Assembly: GCA_023078685.1 (NCBI GenBank)
Contig: JALGAS010000002.1
Span: 6,138,001 to 6,202,000 of the forward strand
Reading direction: 5' to 3'
DNA: 64,000 nt
DNA from: Neopestalotiopsis rosae
Taxonomy: Eukaryota > Ascomycota > Sordariomycetes > Amphisphaeriales > Sporocadaceae
The position numbers and the translations under genes are program-made. Each line of letters begins with the position of its first letter. Positions within the stretch are counted from its first letter, which is position 1. Below the pieces are notes generated by a model. That model was not told the DNA's origin. It saw only the letters and a program-made list of their open reading frames with translations, and ran no database searches. This document shows positions 11,651 through 24,312 of the stretch, in pieces.

Positions 11651-13060
11651 GGTGGAAATTGATGTTTAAATACTATAGTGGTCGATTGGTGACACGTAAG
11701 TTGCTTTATGAATCTGCTAACACCATTCGTTGCGTGCTGATGTTTTGAGCAAAGTAGTGACAAAGTCGTGCTTATTATATAGACGGTTATGATCACCATG
11801 ATAATGTCGACACCTGCTTTGTTCCTTGTTGGTATATAATGTATAGTTTTTGTTTGTTCAAGAGAGTCACAAAGCGTTTGTTCAACACGTGCAACTGCTG
11901 ACTTGGTCGGGAAGACTATGTTGAGGGTTTCCGTGATTGCGGGTAGGGGTGGCACATGGTCAAACAAATGCTTATGGACTACCCCTCAGGCAGTCTTCTC
12001 CCCTTAAAAAACAAAAAACTTCTTTGTAGACTTTATCAATATCTATTCATCTCAGCTTTCTTCATGAGCCTTAGCCAGGACAAAGCGCCATGCGTCCCTG
12101 TGAGTTTGCAACTGCATGCCTACCCTTCACGTCATGAATCTTTCTAGTCTCTTGAAAGGCTCATTCGGTACAAATGTATCAATGAGAACCTGAGCTTGAT
12201 TAGGTAGTACAAGAGCACACTTGTATACAGGAGCTGCAGTGGCTTTCAACGACACCATACCAATTGCAGCGCGTGTTACAAGTGTACCAGCAATAGCTCT
12301 CCATCTCACGGGAGCCACAGGATAGGATCCAGTTGGTAAAGCCTCTGTTTTCCACGCCTAAGAACTCCGCCGGCGATTTGCAAATTTGGTTGGCTCCGAC
12401 TGGCAGGATAGAGGCAAGTAAGTTGAGGGCAAAGAAATAAACCCACCAGAGCGTTCGAATGAACTAGACAAAATTTCGGTATTAGCCTACAAAGAAATTT
12501 CAAAGAAAGGATCGCTCAAAAATAAATGAGGTTCTTACTCGCAACATCTTTGAAATTTATTTCAAAATATGGATATCTTTTTCGAGTCAGTGTTTTTAAA
12601 TGTTCGTGATATCAATTTGATGACATCAAGAGGGAAGAACCTGTCTAGAATGTCTGCCCCCGCTGATTTAAATAGTTCTTCAAAAACTGCGTGATTCACA
12701 GTTTGTGACATTGTTTACAAATTGAGAATGGATCACTGGTTACCATGTCAATATCTAATAGTTACTGATATGAAATCTTTGAAATCCGGCAAGTGATGAA
12801 ATTCGAATTCGTATGGGCCGAGTGTCCTTAGAATGGTGTAACCTCAAGTAGGAGCAAGACTAGATCATCATCACACATGGGTAAGAATTCGAAGACCCAA
12901 GGTACTGATGAGCTCGGAAGCACGTTTGACTTTGGATGATCACACAAAGACTGTCATTATTCAAATGATCAGCTAAAATGACGCTTTGTTGCCAATTTGT
13001 TATAATCTTGGCCTTCTATCCAATGAAATACAATGAGAAAAGGTTCTTTGTGTATCGATC
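11651..13060. other. Intergenic, AT-rich
   Basis: 1.4 kb with clearly higher A+T than neighbouring genes, especially 12540-12800. No coding frame is convincing. A perfect 8-base inverted repeat with a 2-base spacer (TTTGAAAT..ATTTCAAA) lies at 12549-12566. It is probably non-functional spacer DNA plus the promoter of the amidoligase-like gene. Confidence 0.6.
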
Positions 13061-14987
13061 TTAGTGCGAGAATGGCCTCGACTTGAACTCTGAATCGTCC
13101 TCGGGAAATTTGGGTACCGGCACGCTTTGGAAACGAGGCTCAAGATACCAAGCAGGGTCGCCACCAAACTCATCAGCCGTGACCGGAATATGCGTCAGAC
13201 TCCATCCGTTGCCCAGCCATCGCATCTGATTCTGTCCCTCGTCGACGCTCCTCCACTCATAGTCCTCCCACCTTGGAGCACGCAACGCCTCCATGGCATG
13301 CAGCGTACTACCAGGCCAGAGCCCCGTGACTCGGTCGCCCGCCCCTCCCGCGCTCTTATACCAGGAGTTGCACTGGTCGGTGTAAACGGTCTTCTTGAAA
13401 TATGTATGGCAGTAGTTGGACCAGTCGGTGATTCGGGCCTTTTTGATACTCATCGAAGCGTAGTCTTCTTTCTGGAGCTTTCGAATGCATTTGACAATGT
13501 AATCGCCCTCGGACTCCAGAATCGCGTTCAGGGATCCGGCCCCAATAGCCGAATTTGGTCCTAGCATGATGAAGAAATTCGGAAACCCGTCGACAACGAG
13601 GGACAGATACGCCACGGGGAACGGTGTGAATCTCTCCTTGAGCGTGATATCAGCTCCTTTAACAGGGAAGGGAGGAGCAGACGAAGCATTGAACCCGGTG
13701 GCGCAAACAAGACAGTCAAGATCGATTTGCCTTCCTCCTTTGAGTATGATGCCATCTTTAGTCACTTCCGAGATAGGGTCAGTGATGAAATCCACATTCG
13801 ACTCGACCAGTGCCTCAAGGTATCCAGGACCAGGAGTCGGCCGTCTGCAGCCGACGCCAAAGGTGGGAATGAGAAAGTCCGCGATCTCTGGTTTCGCGGA
13901 GAGACGACCGCCCATTGCCGCACGACATATTTCCATGGCAGTGCGTTGCATGTCTGTATCTTTCAAAGTCACAGAGTGAATGGTGTTACCATCCGCCTCA
14001 ATAGCCTTGCGGAAAGCAAGGAATTTTTCCGGTTGGCTGGCAAACTCGTCTCGCTGCTCTTTTGAGACTTGCGAATCATCAGCCCAATGGTCAAACAGTT
14101 CTGCAAGACGACTCACATTCAAGCACTTTCGGGTCCAGTCCAAGTTTTTGCATGGTAACTAGGCAAGTCAGTCGAATGGTCGATAGAGATTTCGTACTTT
14201 CATCACGAGTCTTACCATCACCGAAAGGATTCGTTATCCAAGTCTTGCTCCTCACAAAACACGAGAGCTGGGTCCCTTCGATCTTTCGTAGCTGTGGGAC
14301 AATTTGAATGGCACTTGAGCCATTACCAATAACGCCAATCTTCTTGTTCTTGAAATCATAGTCTTCTTTCCACCGGGCGGAATGCATCACTTGTCCCTCA
14401 AATGTGTCCAGGCCAGGGATGTTTGGCCAGGCCGGATCACTGAGGTTTCCTTTCGCAGAGATCAACACATTGGCCTCATCTTTGAACACTTCTCCAGTGT
14501 CGAGACGCCGGATCTCCAGGTCCCATTTCTGCGACGCGGCATTCCACTCGCAGCTCAAGACCTCGTGTCGAAGTTTCACGAAACGCTTCACGCCGTACTT
14601 GTCGGCCACGCCGTTCAGGTAGGCACATATTTCAGCCTGCGGAGCATAGAGACTCGACCAATTTGGATTTGGCTCAAATGAGTACTGGTAGCTATGCGAC
14701 GGCACATCACAAGCACAACCTTGAACACAAAATGTCAGCAGATGAAGGCGTAGGGTATTGGCAATTTGAATGTGATTACCTGGATATCTGTTCACCCACC
14801 AAGTCCCACCTAGACCATCATTCTTGTCATAGATTTGGAGATCAATGTTTCGCAGCCGCTGTGGAATACGGATACCTAGATAGATGCCACAGTATCCTGC
14901 ACCGATCACACGAACCTTGAGCGGTCGCTGGTTCTCGATTGGATCATCCTTCAGCTCGAACGGCGATGCAGAATGCATTGCTTCCAT
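13061..14987 (-). CDS. FAD-dependent monooxygenase, Baeyer-Villiger type
   Basis: Predicted 586 residues from four exons: 14987-14780, 14719-14216, 14158-14117 and 14067-13061. The introns are 60, 57 and 49 bases. The third intron (GTGAGT to GCAAG, branch-like CTGAT) is needed to join the segment LGLDPKVLE to SKEQRDEF in the family's usual order, and it leaves a 42-base exon. Motifs: FAD-binding GAGYCG near residue 30; GGTWWVNRYPG; the Baeyer-Villiger fingerprint as FEGQVMHSARW; a second nucleotide-binding GNGSSA; and ATGF late in the chain. The enzyme should use NADPH and O2 to oxygenate a ketone or related substrate. Such genes are often found in secondary metabolism, but no synthase gene lies nearby, so a stand-alone detoxification or catabolic role is as likely. 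Confidence 0.9.
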
Positions 14988-16587
14988 GTCGATCGAAATT
15001 CAACCTCAAATAGTTGTGTCTTTCGCTACAGAATGTGCACTCTGGGTAGTTCCTACGAAGAAATCATGCCCGAAACAAGAGCAAACGCGCCAAAACCGAC
15101 GCAAATGCGACCCCATCGAATTTCCCCGCATCATCACTTTTCGGCACTTTGCATGTCTAGACTCTAGATCCCTTGCCTTCTCTGAGCTATCGCATTACGC
15201 ATCTTCCGTGAACTGTTCCCGGAGAGGGGTTGCCCGCAAGGGACAAACCACTTGTGGCCCATCACAGTGGTTATATTGCCGGCTTATAGCCTCGGGCGAT
15301 TTTTTGCCATTGTCCTTCTGATGGGGAATAAGAAGACTTGAGTCAACAGGCCATACCTATCAGAACTGCCAATTGATGTTAGTGACGTTTGCAGAATATG
15401 AGTCGAGTGATGGATTCTTTGGATCAAAACATTTAATTGTTTTGGTCACCTGATCGAAAAAGCCTAGAACAGCTGATCCGAATTTTAAGGGCATACTTGC
15501 CGATCTTACTGTGACACGACCGAGACTACCCAAAGCTATGAGCATCATGAATGAACCAAAACCCCTAATTCAAATGAAAGCCGGCACTGAGTGCTCGAAC
15601 TTCGTGTCACAAGAAACCAATGATTGAATACTGACTGCAGTGATCATGCGGTCATGTAGTTTGGGTAGGATTGAATAACACCATACACCATGAACCAGAA
15701 TGCGACTGCGACGTTACCATATACTATTTAAAAATCAGGATATGTCTGGATTGGGATGTGAGTAGTCTCTAGACACTGCCGAAATCCACGCCATGGACAG
15801 ATAGATACTACGAGACACCCACACATATATTGTGCGAATGACCAAGGTAGCGAAACGGTCAATGTCTGCAGGAAACGTAACGGTGCAGCGTAGGAAGAGA
15901 CATCCATAATAGGCTTGTTGCCGCGAGCTGGGTATGGTTTGGGTGCCAGCTGAAATAGTATCACTATGCCCAGAAGAGATCTCCACAGGCCAATCAAACA
16001 GCGGGAAGCTAAACCGTGGGGCTAAATGACCATCTCTATGGGATTTCTCGAATACCTTTTCCCACCCCCCTTCCCCTCCTCAGCCCTCTTTTTCTTGACC
16101 TACCTAACCTAGGTTACTTGTTAGACGGATGTCGGTCCAACATGCGCGAGGAGGAGCTTCTGCGATTCATGGCAACCGGATATGATGGAGCTGTCTAGGC
16201 GTCACAAGGGTCATCACTGACATCATTCCCACACATCCCACCGCGTACAAACCTCGACCAAAGACAAGAAAGAGACGGCCGCTTCGGTACGAGACTGGCA
16301 AGCATTTGTGGAAAAAGGGTCTCGGCTAAGAACACAGCAAGTAGTAGTAGTATGTAGTGATGAGTAGCACAATGGGAAAAGATTAATGTTGGGATAGCGG
16401 CCGTGGTATGATGATCATACCCATTCCAATAAACCCCCCGGCACGAAATGAAAGATTTAACGAAATGAGAAGAGGGAACGGCAGCGGCAGAAGAAAAAAC
16501 CTGAGGCATGGGACCAGGCAGAGTTTTCTTAGTAAAATCATATCGTTCCATTTTGGAGATTCTGGAACATTGTGAAATGTCGAGCCG

Positions 16588-16622
16588 ACAAACGACAACG
16601 ACGACGACAACAACAACAACAA
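16588..16622. repeat. ACG/AAC trinucleotide microsatellite
   Basis: A run of ACG units followed by AAC units over 35 bases. It explains the artificial poly-valine frame on the other strand. Confidence 0.85.
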
Positions 16623-19294
16623 TGGGGTAATCTGGTTTCTTAAGCCACAAAACCGCCGTATGATACGCGATGGCTTGACGATGCTCACGATGGTTGGATG
16701 GTACCACGATAGCCAGGGCGGACTTGCTGAGTGGGCGGTTTTTCCTTTGATGGCAGGGAGCCATGGGCCTTTGGGGCCACCCTTATTAGCGTCCGGCTGG
16801 TGGCCCGAAAGTGTTGGCGGCTCCGATCTGAATTGCGCCTTTTGGGACCAATAGTAGGGACTGGTACGTGCAGTTCGCAAGGTCCAAGTAGATGTGTAGT
16901 GTTGTAGACATGTAAGAGAGAATATACTGTAGCTGAATACACATTCAGCTTGATTCACAATCGCTTGTTGATGGCATAGTAATGGCATCCTGTGCAGTTG
17001 CACCTTGTCTAATTATGGAAAGAAACGAGAAGCAGCATGCAATGTAGGTATTGAACATGATCTCCAAGCCCGCATACCAGCACCCACGAATTACTACTGC
17101 CTTGGAAGTTTCAAGCCAATGTACTTTGTACTTGCCAGCCCTGTGGAAATAGAGTGAACAGTGGAATGCCAGGGCCATGCCCAAAGTTGCTACGTGCCGC
17201 GCAATACATTACACTACTTTTAACCTTGTGAGTGAAAATAAAATAAAAAGAGATGGAGGCCTGTCAGCAACCACTTTAAAAGAGCCCCTGTCAAATAGAA
17301 GCAGCCGCCTGACTCGGGAATCATGGAATACCATCGGGACTAGGTATGGCAAGTTTGGGCTCTTAATAATGGGGACCGCAACAAGTCAGCCGGTAATGGC
17401 AGATGGGTAACGGGTGATGGACTGACGAATCCATTCCACAATCCGTCGTGCATCTCGCTAATCAGAGTCATCAATCAGTCTTTTCCCGAACGACATGCCC
17501 ATATCCTGACCAACGAGAAGCAGTGAACCTCGAGGTTATCAACCCCATTCCCCAGCCTCGGGAAATCGAGTCAATCGACTGCGAGACATCGTCATCATCT
17601 TCTTCTTTCTGCTTGGACTTGTTTCTAGCATTCCTTTGTCAGTGTCCTCTGCTCCCTGGCCAAGACTAATTCAACAGGGAGCAAGAATATTTTTCCATTG
17701 GCAAGAATTACCCAAGAAGCAAAGATACTGCATTTATCATGAATATATCTGACCCGTATACCTGCCAAAGGAAAATACATACACAGTATATCACTTACTT
17801 CAAAGCTACAGTCAAGACTGCAGTGTACCGCAATCTTGAACAGATATCCGTCCGGGAAGAAGCGCATACCTAATTAGCCCTGGTCAATTGATAGCGAGAG
17901 ACCATCCACCCTGCATTCCAAATTTTGAGTTCAACGTTACAGTACATCACCGTGCATATCCAGAAGGCTGATCCCTCCCTCGTTGGCCCACCCCGCTGAA
18001 ATTGATCAGACTGGGCCTCCTGTTTGACATTTCGTTCCTGGCAAGAGACCGGGAGCCTGGAGCTTGGGGGAGACCATTTCGGTTTTCGGTGCCGGTTCAG
18101 ACAAGTAGAACAGATGATTCAATTGCTGGCACGATAGCAGACGTGTTGCTGGCTAAAAGGAGAGGCAAGGGAACTCGCTGATCACATCGCCCAACCACCT
18201 TTTCGATACAGTTTTGGGGACTCTGGCTGACGACGACGCCAAAACACTTAACATAGTTCACTACGGACTACCATATCCACCTGCCACGAGGTCCGCAATA
18301 CGGAGAACACACCATACACTGCAGCGTGTAAGACGGAACTCGGGCCTTGATTATTGGTTCGTTGGCCACTGTCTAGGTGCTCAAGACGACAACCATTATT
18401 CTGCTTGAACTAGTCACAGCTGTTGTATGATACGACCTCCTACCTATCTATTTATCTATCCCACAGCATATCTAGACAAGGTATGTACTTGGATTTCTTC
18501 TAGGATCGATCGCAAAGGCTCTCCCAATCCACTTTGCCTATTTCCTCTAGGGGTCAAAGTCCCGACGCGCGAGAAGCCGCCAGTCCAGTCAAGCACAGGC
18601 TGATCTTAAAGTAGTACTTTCGTGCTCGCGTCTTTGCTGGTACGGAATATCGCCGCCGCGGCGGATTCGAATCTACGAACAATTTGGACATCGATTTGTA
18701 ATGAAACGTGCCCTGAAGCTGTTCTAACTTGTACTTTCAAGACAGCACTTGGGGAGGATATACTCAACCAAAATACAGCATCTATTCGTTACTCGAAAGC
18801 CGATTGCTCTCTCATTACCTGGCATATATCTAAACGTACGTAGTCGATTCGGACTGAAGAGAGCCCCGCGTATTATCATCGACCTCGTCATCGAAAGCAA
18901 CAAGGAAGCTTCCAACTACTGTGCACCTCTGCAATCCTGCAAGCGACCAATTATCTGGTTACCTACTAGAGCCAGTTTGCTTTTTGCCGACGACTGCAGC
19001 TCACAAGCCTACATGGTACCTACCAGCTATCATTTGGCTACACACAGCAATTCAGCTACTAAACCCCTCGGAGGCGCCCTAGGAAGGAGTCAATCTGCCT
19101 GGGCAAGAGGCTAGAGGCTAGGGAAAGAAGGCTAATAAAATAGCTGCGGCGCTACCCCGTATCAATCCCGCCCAAGGTGCAGCGCCCAGTCGCCAGTCGC
19201 CAGTCGCCTTCCAGCATCTTTTTTTTCGATTTGGAACTTCCAATCCCCGGCCAGTCAGCATTCAGGCGCGGTTGCGAATCCCCGGTTGGTTCGA

Positions 19295-19351
19295 GTCCAG
19301 GTCCAGGTCCAGGTCCAGGTTCATTCAGGTCAGCAGCAGTAGCAGCAGCAG
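19295..19351. repeat. Hexamer (GTCCAG)4 followed by CAG-rich run
   Basis: Four perfect GTCCAG units at 19295-19318, then a CAG/TAG trinucleotide run at about 19331-19351, in the leader of the kinase gene. Confidence 0.85.
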
Positions 19352-19593
19352 TACCCGAAGTCAAATTCAAAGTAGTAGGGGTAGAGCAGAGAGTCACAAT
19401 CATCAAGCTGCAAGGTTGTGTTCGCTAGGTACTCCGTCTCTGCCTGTGCCGTCCGTCTGTCAGTTCAGGTCAGGTCAAGACAGGACGAACTGTTCCAACA
19501 ACTCTCGTTCCACGTTCCACGTCCCACGTCCCACCCACACCTACCTACACCCACCATCGTGCAGCGCCGCACACACAAGCAACGCACGCTCGT

Positions 19594-19614
19594 ACGCACG
19601 CACGCACGCACGCA
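19594..19614. repeat. (ACGC)n microsatellite
   Basis: Five tandem ACGC units in the kinase leader. Confidence 0.85.
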
Positions 19615-19915
19615 CTCACTTGCAGAACACATACGCCCTCTCTGCTGCCCGCGCATAGCAGCCAGCAGCCAGCAGCCAAACGGATACGGACGGAAACCAA
19701 GCCCACCTACCTACCTTATTCTATTCGCTACTCTCCCTACACTACAGTAATTTACTACGGCTATTGCTACCTGCTTTCCTCAGCCACTGATTTCTCCGTA
19801 TTCAGTACCACCTATTCCTGGCTCCGCCCCTCTTTAAAAAAAATCCCCAATCCAAAACCGTAATCGCAAACGCAAGTCTGGTCTCTGGTCCCTCGGCCGG
19901 TAACTTAGTCAGAAA

Positions 19916-19964
19916 CAGACAGACAGACAGATAGACAGACTGAAAGCAGCAAGCAAGCAAGCAG
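19916..19964. repeat. (AGAC)n and (GCAA)n microsatellites
   Basis: AGAC units with one AGAT at 19916-19940, then GCAA units at about 19949-19964, about 140 bases before the kinase start codon. Confidence 0.85.
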
Positions 19965-20101
19965 CACAGGATTCCAGTCCGGTCCGGTCCAGTCTCTTCT
20001 GCTGCCTCTGCTGGGCTGTGGGAAGCCTGCCCTGTTTGTTTGCCGTTTGTCCTCGTCGACATTTGGAATCCCACACGCCCTCGCCCGCCCGAAAGCCGAC
20101 A

Positions 20102-22432
20102 ATGACAAGCAGCCGTAGACCACCCCAGACCCTGTCCCAGGACGCTTTCGTGGATCGCAGCAGAAGCACCAGGCATGCACCCGACGCCCTCCCGTTACTA
20201 AACTCTACCGATCCGGCTGTCCTAGGCCAAACTGTCGAGGACATTAATCGCCGTAACATCCACACCAACCAATCTCTTCCTCTGTCGTCCTACGCCAACT
20301 TCCACCATGGCCATATTGTTGAACAACAGCCTTTGCCTGCTGCCGGTGGTGACACCATGAGCCCAAAACCACCGACACACCTTGCCGCTCAACACCAATT
20401 CCAATCCCACACTATTGCGCCGTCGCCGCCTTTATCCGAATCTGTCGCCGCCGAGAATCCCGTCCCACTATACAGCGAACGACTGCACACGTCTCCCCCG
20501 ACGACGGACTTTGGCGGGAGAAGGAGCCCTCTCCAGATTTCGACTGACGTACGACCTTCTGCGCCCACTCGCAACGACAGTGCCAGCAGTTACGTGCACA
20601 GCAGTCTCACTCCTTCAAGTTACAACCCTTCCGGAGGCCTGTCAGTCCAGCGCAAGGCGTCCTCGTCGAGTCTTAAGCCTATATCACGAACACCCTCGAT
20701 CAAGCAGGCCATAGCTAACAGCATTGGCTCTGCTTCCAGTTCGGCAGTCCCGAGTCCTCTCATTGCTGCCATGGGCGATCTTACGCCATTACCGTCACCT
20801 CTGCTTATGGGTGACTCACCAGGACCTTGGAGACGACTTGGAGCTCGACCACCTTCGCGCGAGGCGCTTCACCCCTCGAATATGCCTGATTCAGTATTTG
20901 TCACGACCAATGGCGAGTCTGTGGCCGCAGCGCTTGCAAATCAGACAAAACGGAAAGCATATGTTGGTCTGAAAGGGGCAGAGGGCGCGGCCGGCGAGCA
21001 CACACATGGGCGCAATCGCAGCGTCAGCGAGTACATTCCAGATCCAATGGGAGTACCCAAGCGGCAAACCACAGTATCCGGATCGCATGCCCGCGCCGAA
21101 GCTGCTCGGACCGCGACCACCGACAATCCTCTTCGGCGCGAGCCAAACCTTGGAGCTGCGCGCGGCCTGGTTCCGCCGCAACAACCTCCAACCCCACCAC
21201 CAAGCGAATCATCGCATAGTAACGACGGTTCTGTCAACCAGTCCAAGGCGCCGAAAGCAGAGTACTTTGAAGCGTACGGGCGACACGACAAGAAACTCAG
21301 GAGATGGCGCGCCATCAAGCAGCTTGGCGAAGGAACATTTAGTAGAGTGGTACTGGCGACCAGTCAAGTACACATTGATGATAACGACGCCACGAGATCC
21401 TCCAATGCTACTCAACCAGACCTCAAAACACTTGTGGCTGTCAAGGTCTGCGAACACGGCCCTCGAGGCGGCGCGTCCGAAGACCGAATCGAAATGAGCC
21501 TGAAAAGAGAACTTGAAATTATGCAAACATTGCATCACCCGTCCTTGGTTCACCTCAAAGCCTGGAACATTGAGCAGACCCGGGCATTGCTGGTCCTCAG
21601 CTACTGTCCAGGCGGCGATCTTTTCGACCTGGCTGCTCGGCACAAAGAGCTACTTACACCCTCATTGCTCACCAGAATATTCGCCGAGCTCGTGGGCGCC
21701 GTTCAATACCTCCACGACCGACGGATAGTCCACCGGGATATCAAGCTAGAAAGTAGGTGCATGCTGTCGACTTGTTTTCAAGTGGAAGCCTTTTGTTCTG
21801 CAATTCTCCTTTTGCTCAAACCTTCTTTTCTCATGTGATGGCCCCTCTCGTTACTAATCATGGTTATTTTAGACGTTCTTGTGAATGTTCCCGTAGAACA
21901 ACTAGCAAATCCAAACCAGGATTGGGCTACATACCCCGATTCCGTCATTACCTTGACAGACCTGGGACTATCTCGCCGTGTGGCAGATGACGAAAAGCTA
22001 GAGACCCGATGCGGCTCTGATGATTACGCTGCTCCCGAGGTCATTCTGGGCCAGCCATATGACGGCAAAGCAATCGATGCCTGGTCCATGGGAGTTCTCC
22101 TCTACGCACTTCTAGAAGCTCGTCTACCATTTGATCCACCTCCTGGGGCTAGCGATGCCCTCAGGATGCGTAGTCGTACAAGCCACAGGATAGCCCGGGT
22201 CGATTGGAGATGGATAAAATACGCCGGAGACGACGGCGATCATGAATGTGACGAGGCCAAATTCGAAGAGGTGGGTCTCAAGGGCGCCATGGAGGTCACC
22301 GAAGGCCTACTCAAGCGAGCCAGGAGCCGATGGACGCTGGACAAAGTCGCGTCCATGGAGTGGGTGCGCAGTGGAATCAAGGTTGAAGGCGGACCAAAGT
22401 TCAAAGAGGAGGCAGAAGCTGAAGAGGTTTGA
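20102..22432 (+). CDS. Serine/threonine protein kinase with long disordered N-terminus
   Basis: Predicted 736 residues from exons 20102-21752 and 21873-22432, with one 120-base intron (branch TTACTAATC). The intron splits the catalytic loop, and splicing restores HRDIKLEN. The first ATG in the frame is 20102; an upstream in-frame GTG at 20018 is not used as a start here. Residues 1-395 are Ser/Pro/Thr-rich and probably disordered, with several SP and TP sites. The kinase domain starts near 400. The Gly loop is [12 protein letters not shown], the ATP-binding Lys is in VAVKV, the catalytic loop follows, and the APE segment reads YAAPEV with the DAWSMGV helix. The metal-binding triplet is DLG rather than DFG, which occurs in some active kinases. 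The overall look resembles yeast PRR1/NPR-type fungal kinases, but the exact orthologue is not certain. Confidence 0.9.
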
Positions 22433-22998
22433 TGACGAGAACTCAGGTGAGAGGGACACGATTTGTTACGACTTTTTCTGTAAAAAAGATATCCATATTC
22501 GGTGATGGGACCCATGCCTTGTACAATCACTGTTCATCGCGATTGGGGACATTTTGGTTTCCATCATTTTCTTCATTCGTTTCACTTTACTTTTTATTGT
22601 TGCTCTTTGGCTCTAAAGCGCGGGGCTGTATTACTGACATACATTTTTTTTCTTTTCACTTCAAACGACCCTCACCATCTGCCCTTGGTTTTTCTTTTCT
22701 TCTTTTCGAATAGCTATACAGGAATAGAGTAGCGGGCCTTTGGAGGGGGACTAGAACTTGAGAATATATGAAACAGCGCCAGCGATGGCGTTCTTGGGTC
22801 TGGCATAGCGTGTGCATAAGATCCGTAAGAAAAGGTCACTTGGATCAATCAAAGTCTATTTGTCTTTTGTCTTCTGCTTGCAGTTGGCAGATGTATACTG
22901 CTCTACTGTCCCATTGTACGGCTGTGTCGAGTGAAGAAACACCAGTGTCTATGGCCGAGAACTAATTTTGCCAGACTTGGTTGTAAGATGATGCCTGA
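22433..22998. other. Intergenic, convergent 3' ends
   Basis: T-rich gap of 566 bases between the kinase (+) and VRG4 (-). It should contain both 3' UTRs; no coding frame is convincing. Confidence 0.6.
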
Positions 22999-24312
22999 CT
23001 ATGCATCTTCCTTCTTGCTCCGACCTTCGTCTACCATGGAAGGATTCGTCGTTGGAAGCGCCATCTTGGTGTCTTCCTTTTGTCGAATCTTTGCCCAGGC
23101 ATACACCAAGCCACTGACGGAGCCGAGAATGATGGCCGTCACGCTGCCAACGGTGACGGGGGCATTGAAGAAGATGAGGCCGCTGATGGCGATGGGCAGC
23201 TTGTTGAGGGCGCCGACCATGGAGTACGTGGTCGAGGTGGTGACGCGGATGCACCAGGCCGACGTGTACGAGATGAAGATGGCGCCGAGGCCCGAGTAGA
23301 TCATGCCGACCATCATGGCGTTGCGGGACTCCAGGGGAAAGTTGCGGGCCACGTTGTCGCCGGACCAGTCCTCGGTCAGGACGGTGCCAATGACCAGGAC
23401 GGGGATTGTGAGTGCGTTATTGTAAAACATTGCTTTTGAGAGCGTGTTAGTGTTTCTTTTCTTTTGTCTTTTGAAGTTACTCTGACAAGGATTGTTACTC
23501 ACTGTCCCAATCGCTGAAACCCATATTCTTGATGCGGCGACGCATACCGAGCACAAACGCGGCGGCGCAAAAGACGTTCAAGCCCATCCAGCCGTACCCA
23601 GCGTTGAGGGTGGACACGGCGTCCGAGGCCTGCCGCAGGTCCGAGGAGGAGGTGGGCTCGCCGCTGCTGCTGCCGGCGTCGGCCAGGACGGCCTGGATGT
23701 CGGCCCAGGCGGCGACGACGGAGCTGAGGACGATGAGGCCAAAGGCCAGCAGCATGAGCGAGGTCATGCGCCCGCCGAACCACAGGACCTCGCCGTAGGC
23801 GATGACGATGATGGTCAGGTTCTTGAAGATGGTGAAGACGGGCACCGAGAGGAACTGCAGGGCCTTGTTGCCCGTGTAGATTTGGCCCACGAGCAGGACC
23901 GAGATGGTGAACCCTGTTTCATTCGTTTAGTACTTTGTATCATTCAATCGGTCTTGGATGACTTTATATCATTCAATTTCGAGGGTTACTCACATCTCTT
24001 GGCCTTGCCGACATCAAAAGGGGCGAGGTCCTTGATGAGACCGATTTCCTTGCAAATGATGATGGCTACACTACAAACAATGGACTAGGTTGCCAAATGG
24101 TCAGTTGAAGGGTCATTATCTAAGCAGACAGTATAACACGAACTTACCTGTACCGCGAGGAAGAAAAAGTGTAGATTCCAAGACGTTCCAGACACGACGT
24201 ACTTGTTGATCAGCGTCATGCTAATGGACGAGAGACAGTACGCCAAGATTGAAGCGGTGGGATTATTGCCCAGCTGGCTCAGTGAGCTGGGAGCACCACC
24301 ATGGCGACTCAT
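22999..24312 (-). CDS. VRG4: GDP-mannose transporter of the Golgi (VRG4/GMT)
   Basis: Predicted 366 residues from four exons: 24312-24148, 24084-23994, 23913-23503 and 23432-22999. The introns are 63, 80 and 70 bases. This drug/metabolite-superfamily antiporter moves GDP-mannose into the Golgi lumen in exchange for GMP, feeding mannosylation of proteins and lipids. The diagnostic motifs are present: FYNN at the start of exon 4 and GALNKLP, which binds the nucleotide sugar. About ten hydrophobic segments are visible. The start is the ATG before SRHGG; the only upstream in-frame candidate is a TTG. One unusual point is a Ser/Ala-rich loop (about 185-215) between two membrane segments that is longer than in yeast. 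The protein is essential in yeast, so this copy is very likely active. Confidence 0.95.

Larger units (their letters stand above)
14988..20101. other. Long gene-poor region and leader of the kinase gene
   Basis: Five kilobases without a supported gene. Open frames up to 206 codons occur near 16.2-17.0 kb, but they run through a simple repeat (giving a poly-Val run) and overlap one another. From about 19.14 to 20.10 kb the plus strand is rich in C, in short tandem repeats and in pyrimidine tracts, and behaves like a long 5' leader of the kinase gene. A non-coding RNA cannot be excluded. Confidence 0.55.

Noticed and set aside
12549..12566. Perfect TTTGAAAT/ATTTCAAA inverted repeat as a transposon end or terminator
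   Set aside because: Expected now and then in AT-rich DNA; no second copy, target duplication or transposase remnant nearby.
16195..16764. 189-codon minus-strand frame with a poly-valine run
   Set aside because: The valine run is the ACG/AAC microsatellite read backwards; another frame overlaps it and neither looks like a protein.
23492..24088. 198-codon plus-strand frame over the VRG4 gene
   Set aside because: Antisense shadow of VRG4 exon 3 that also runs through its introns.
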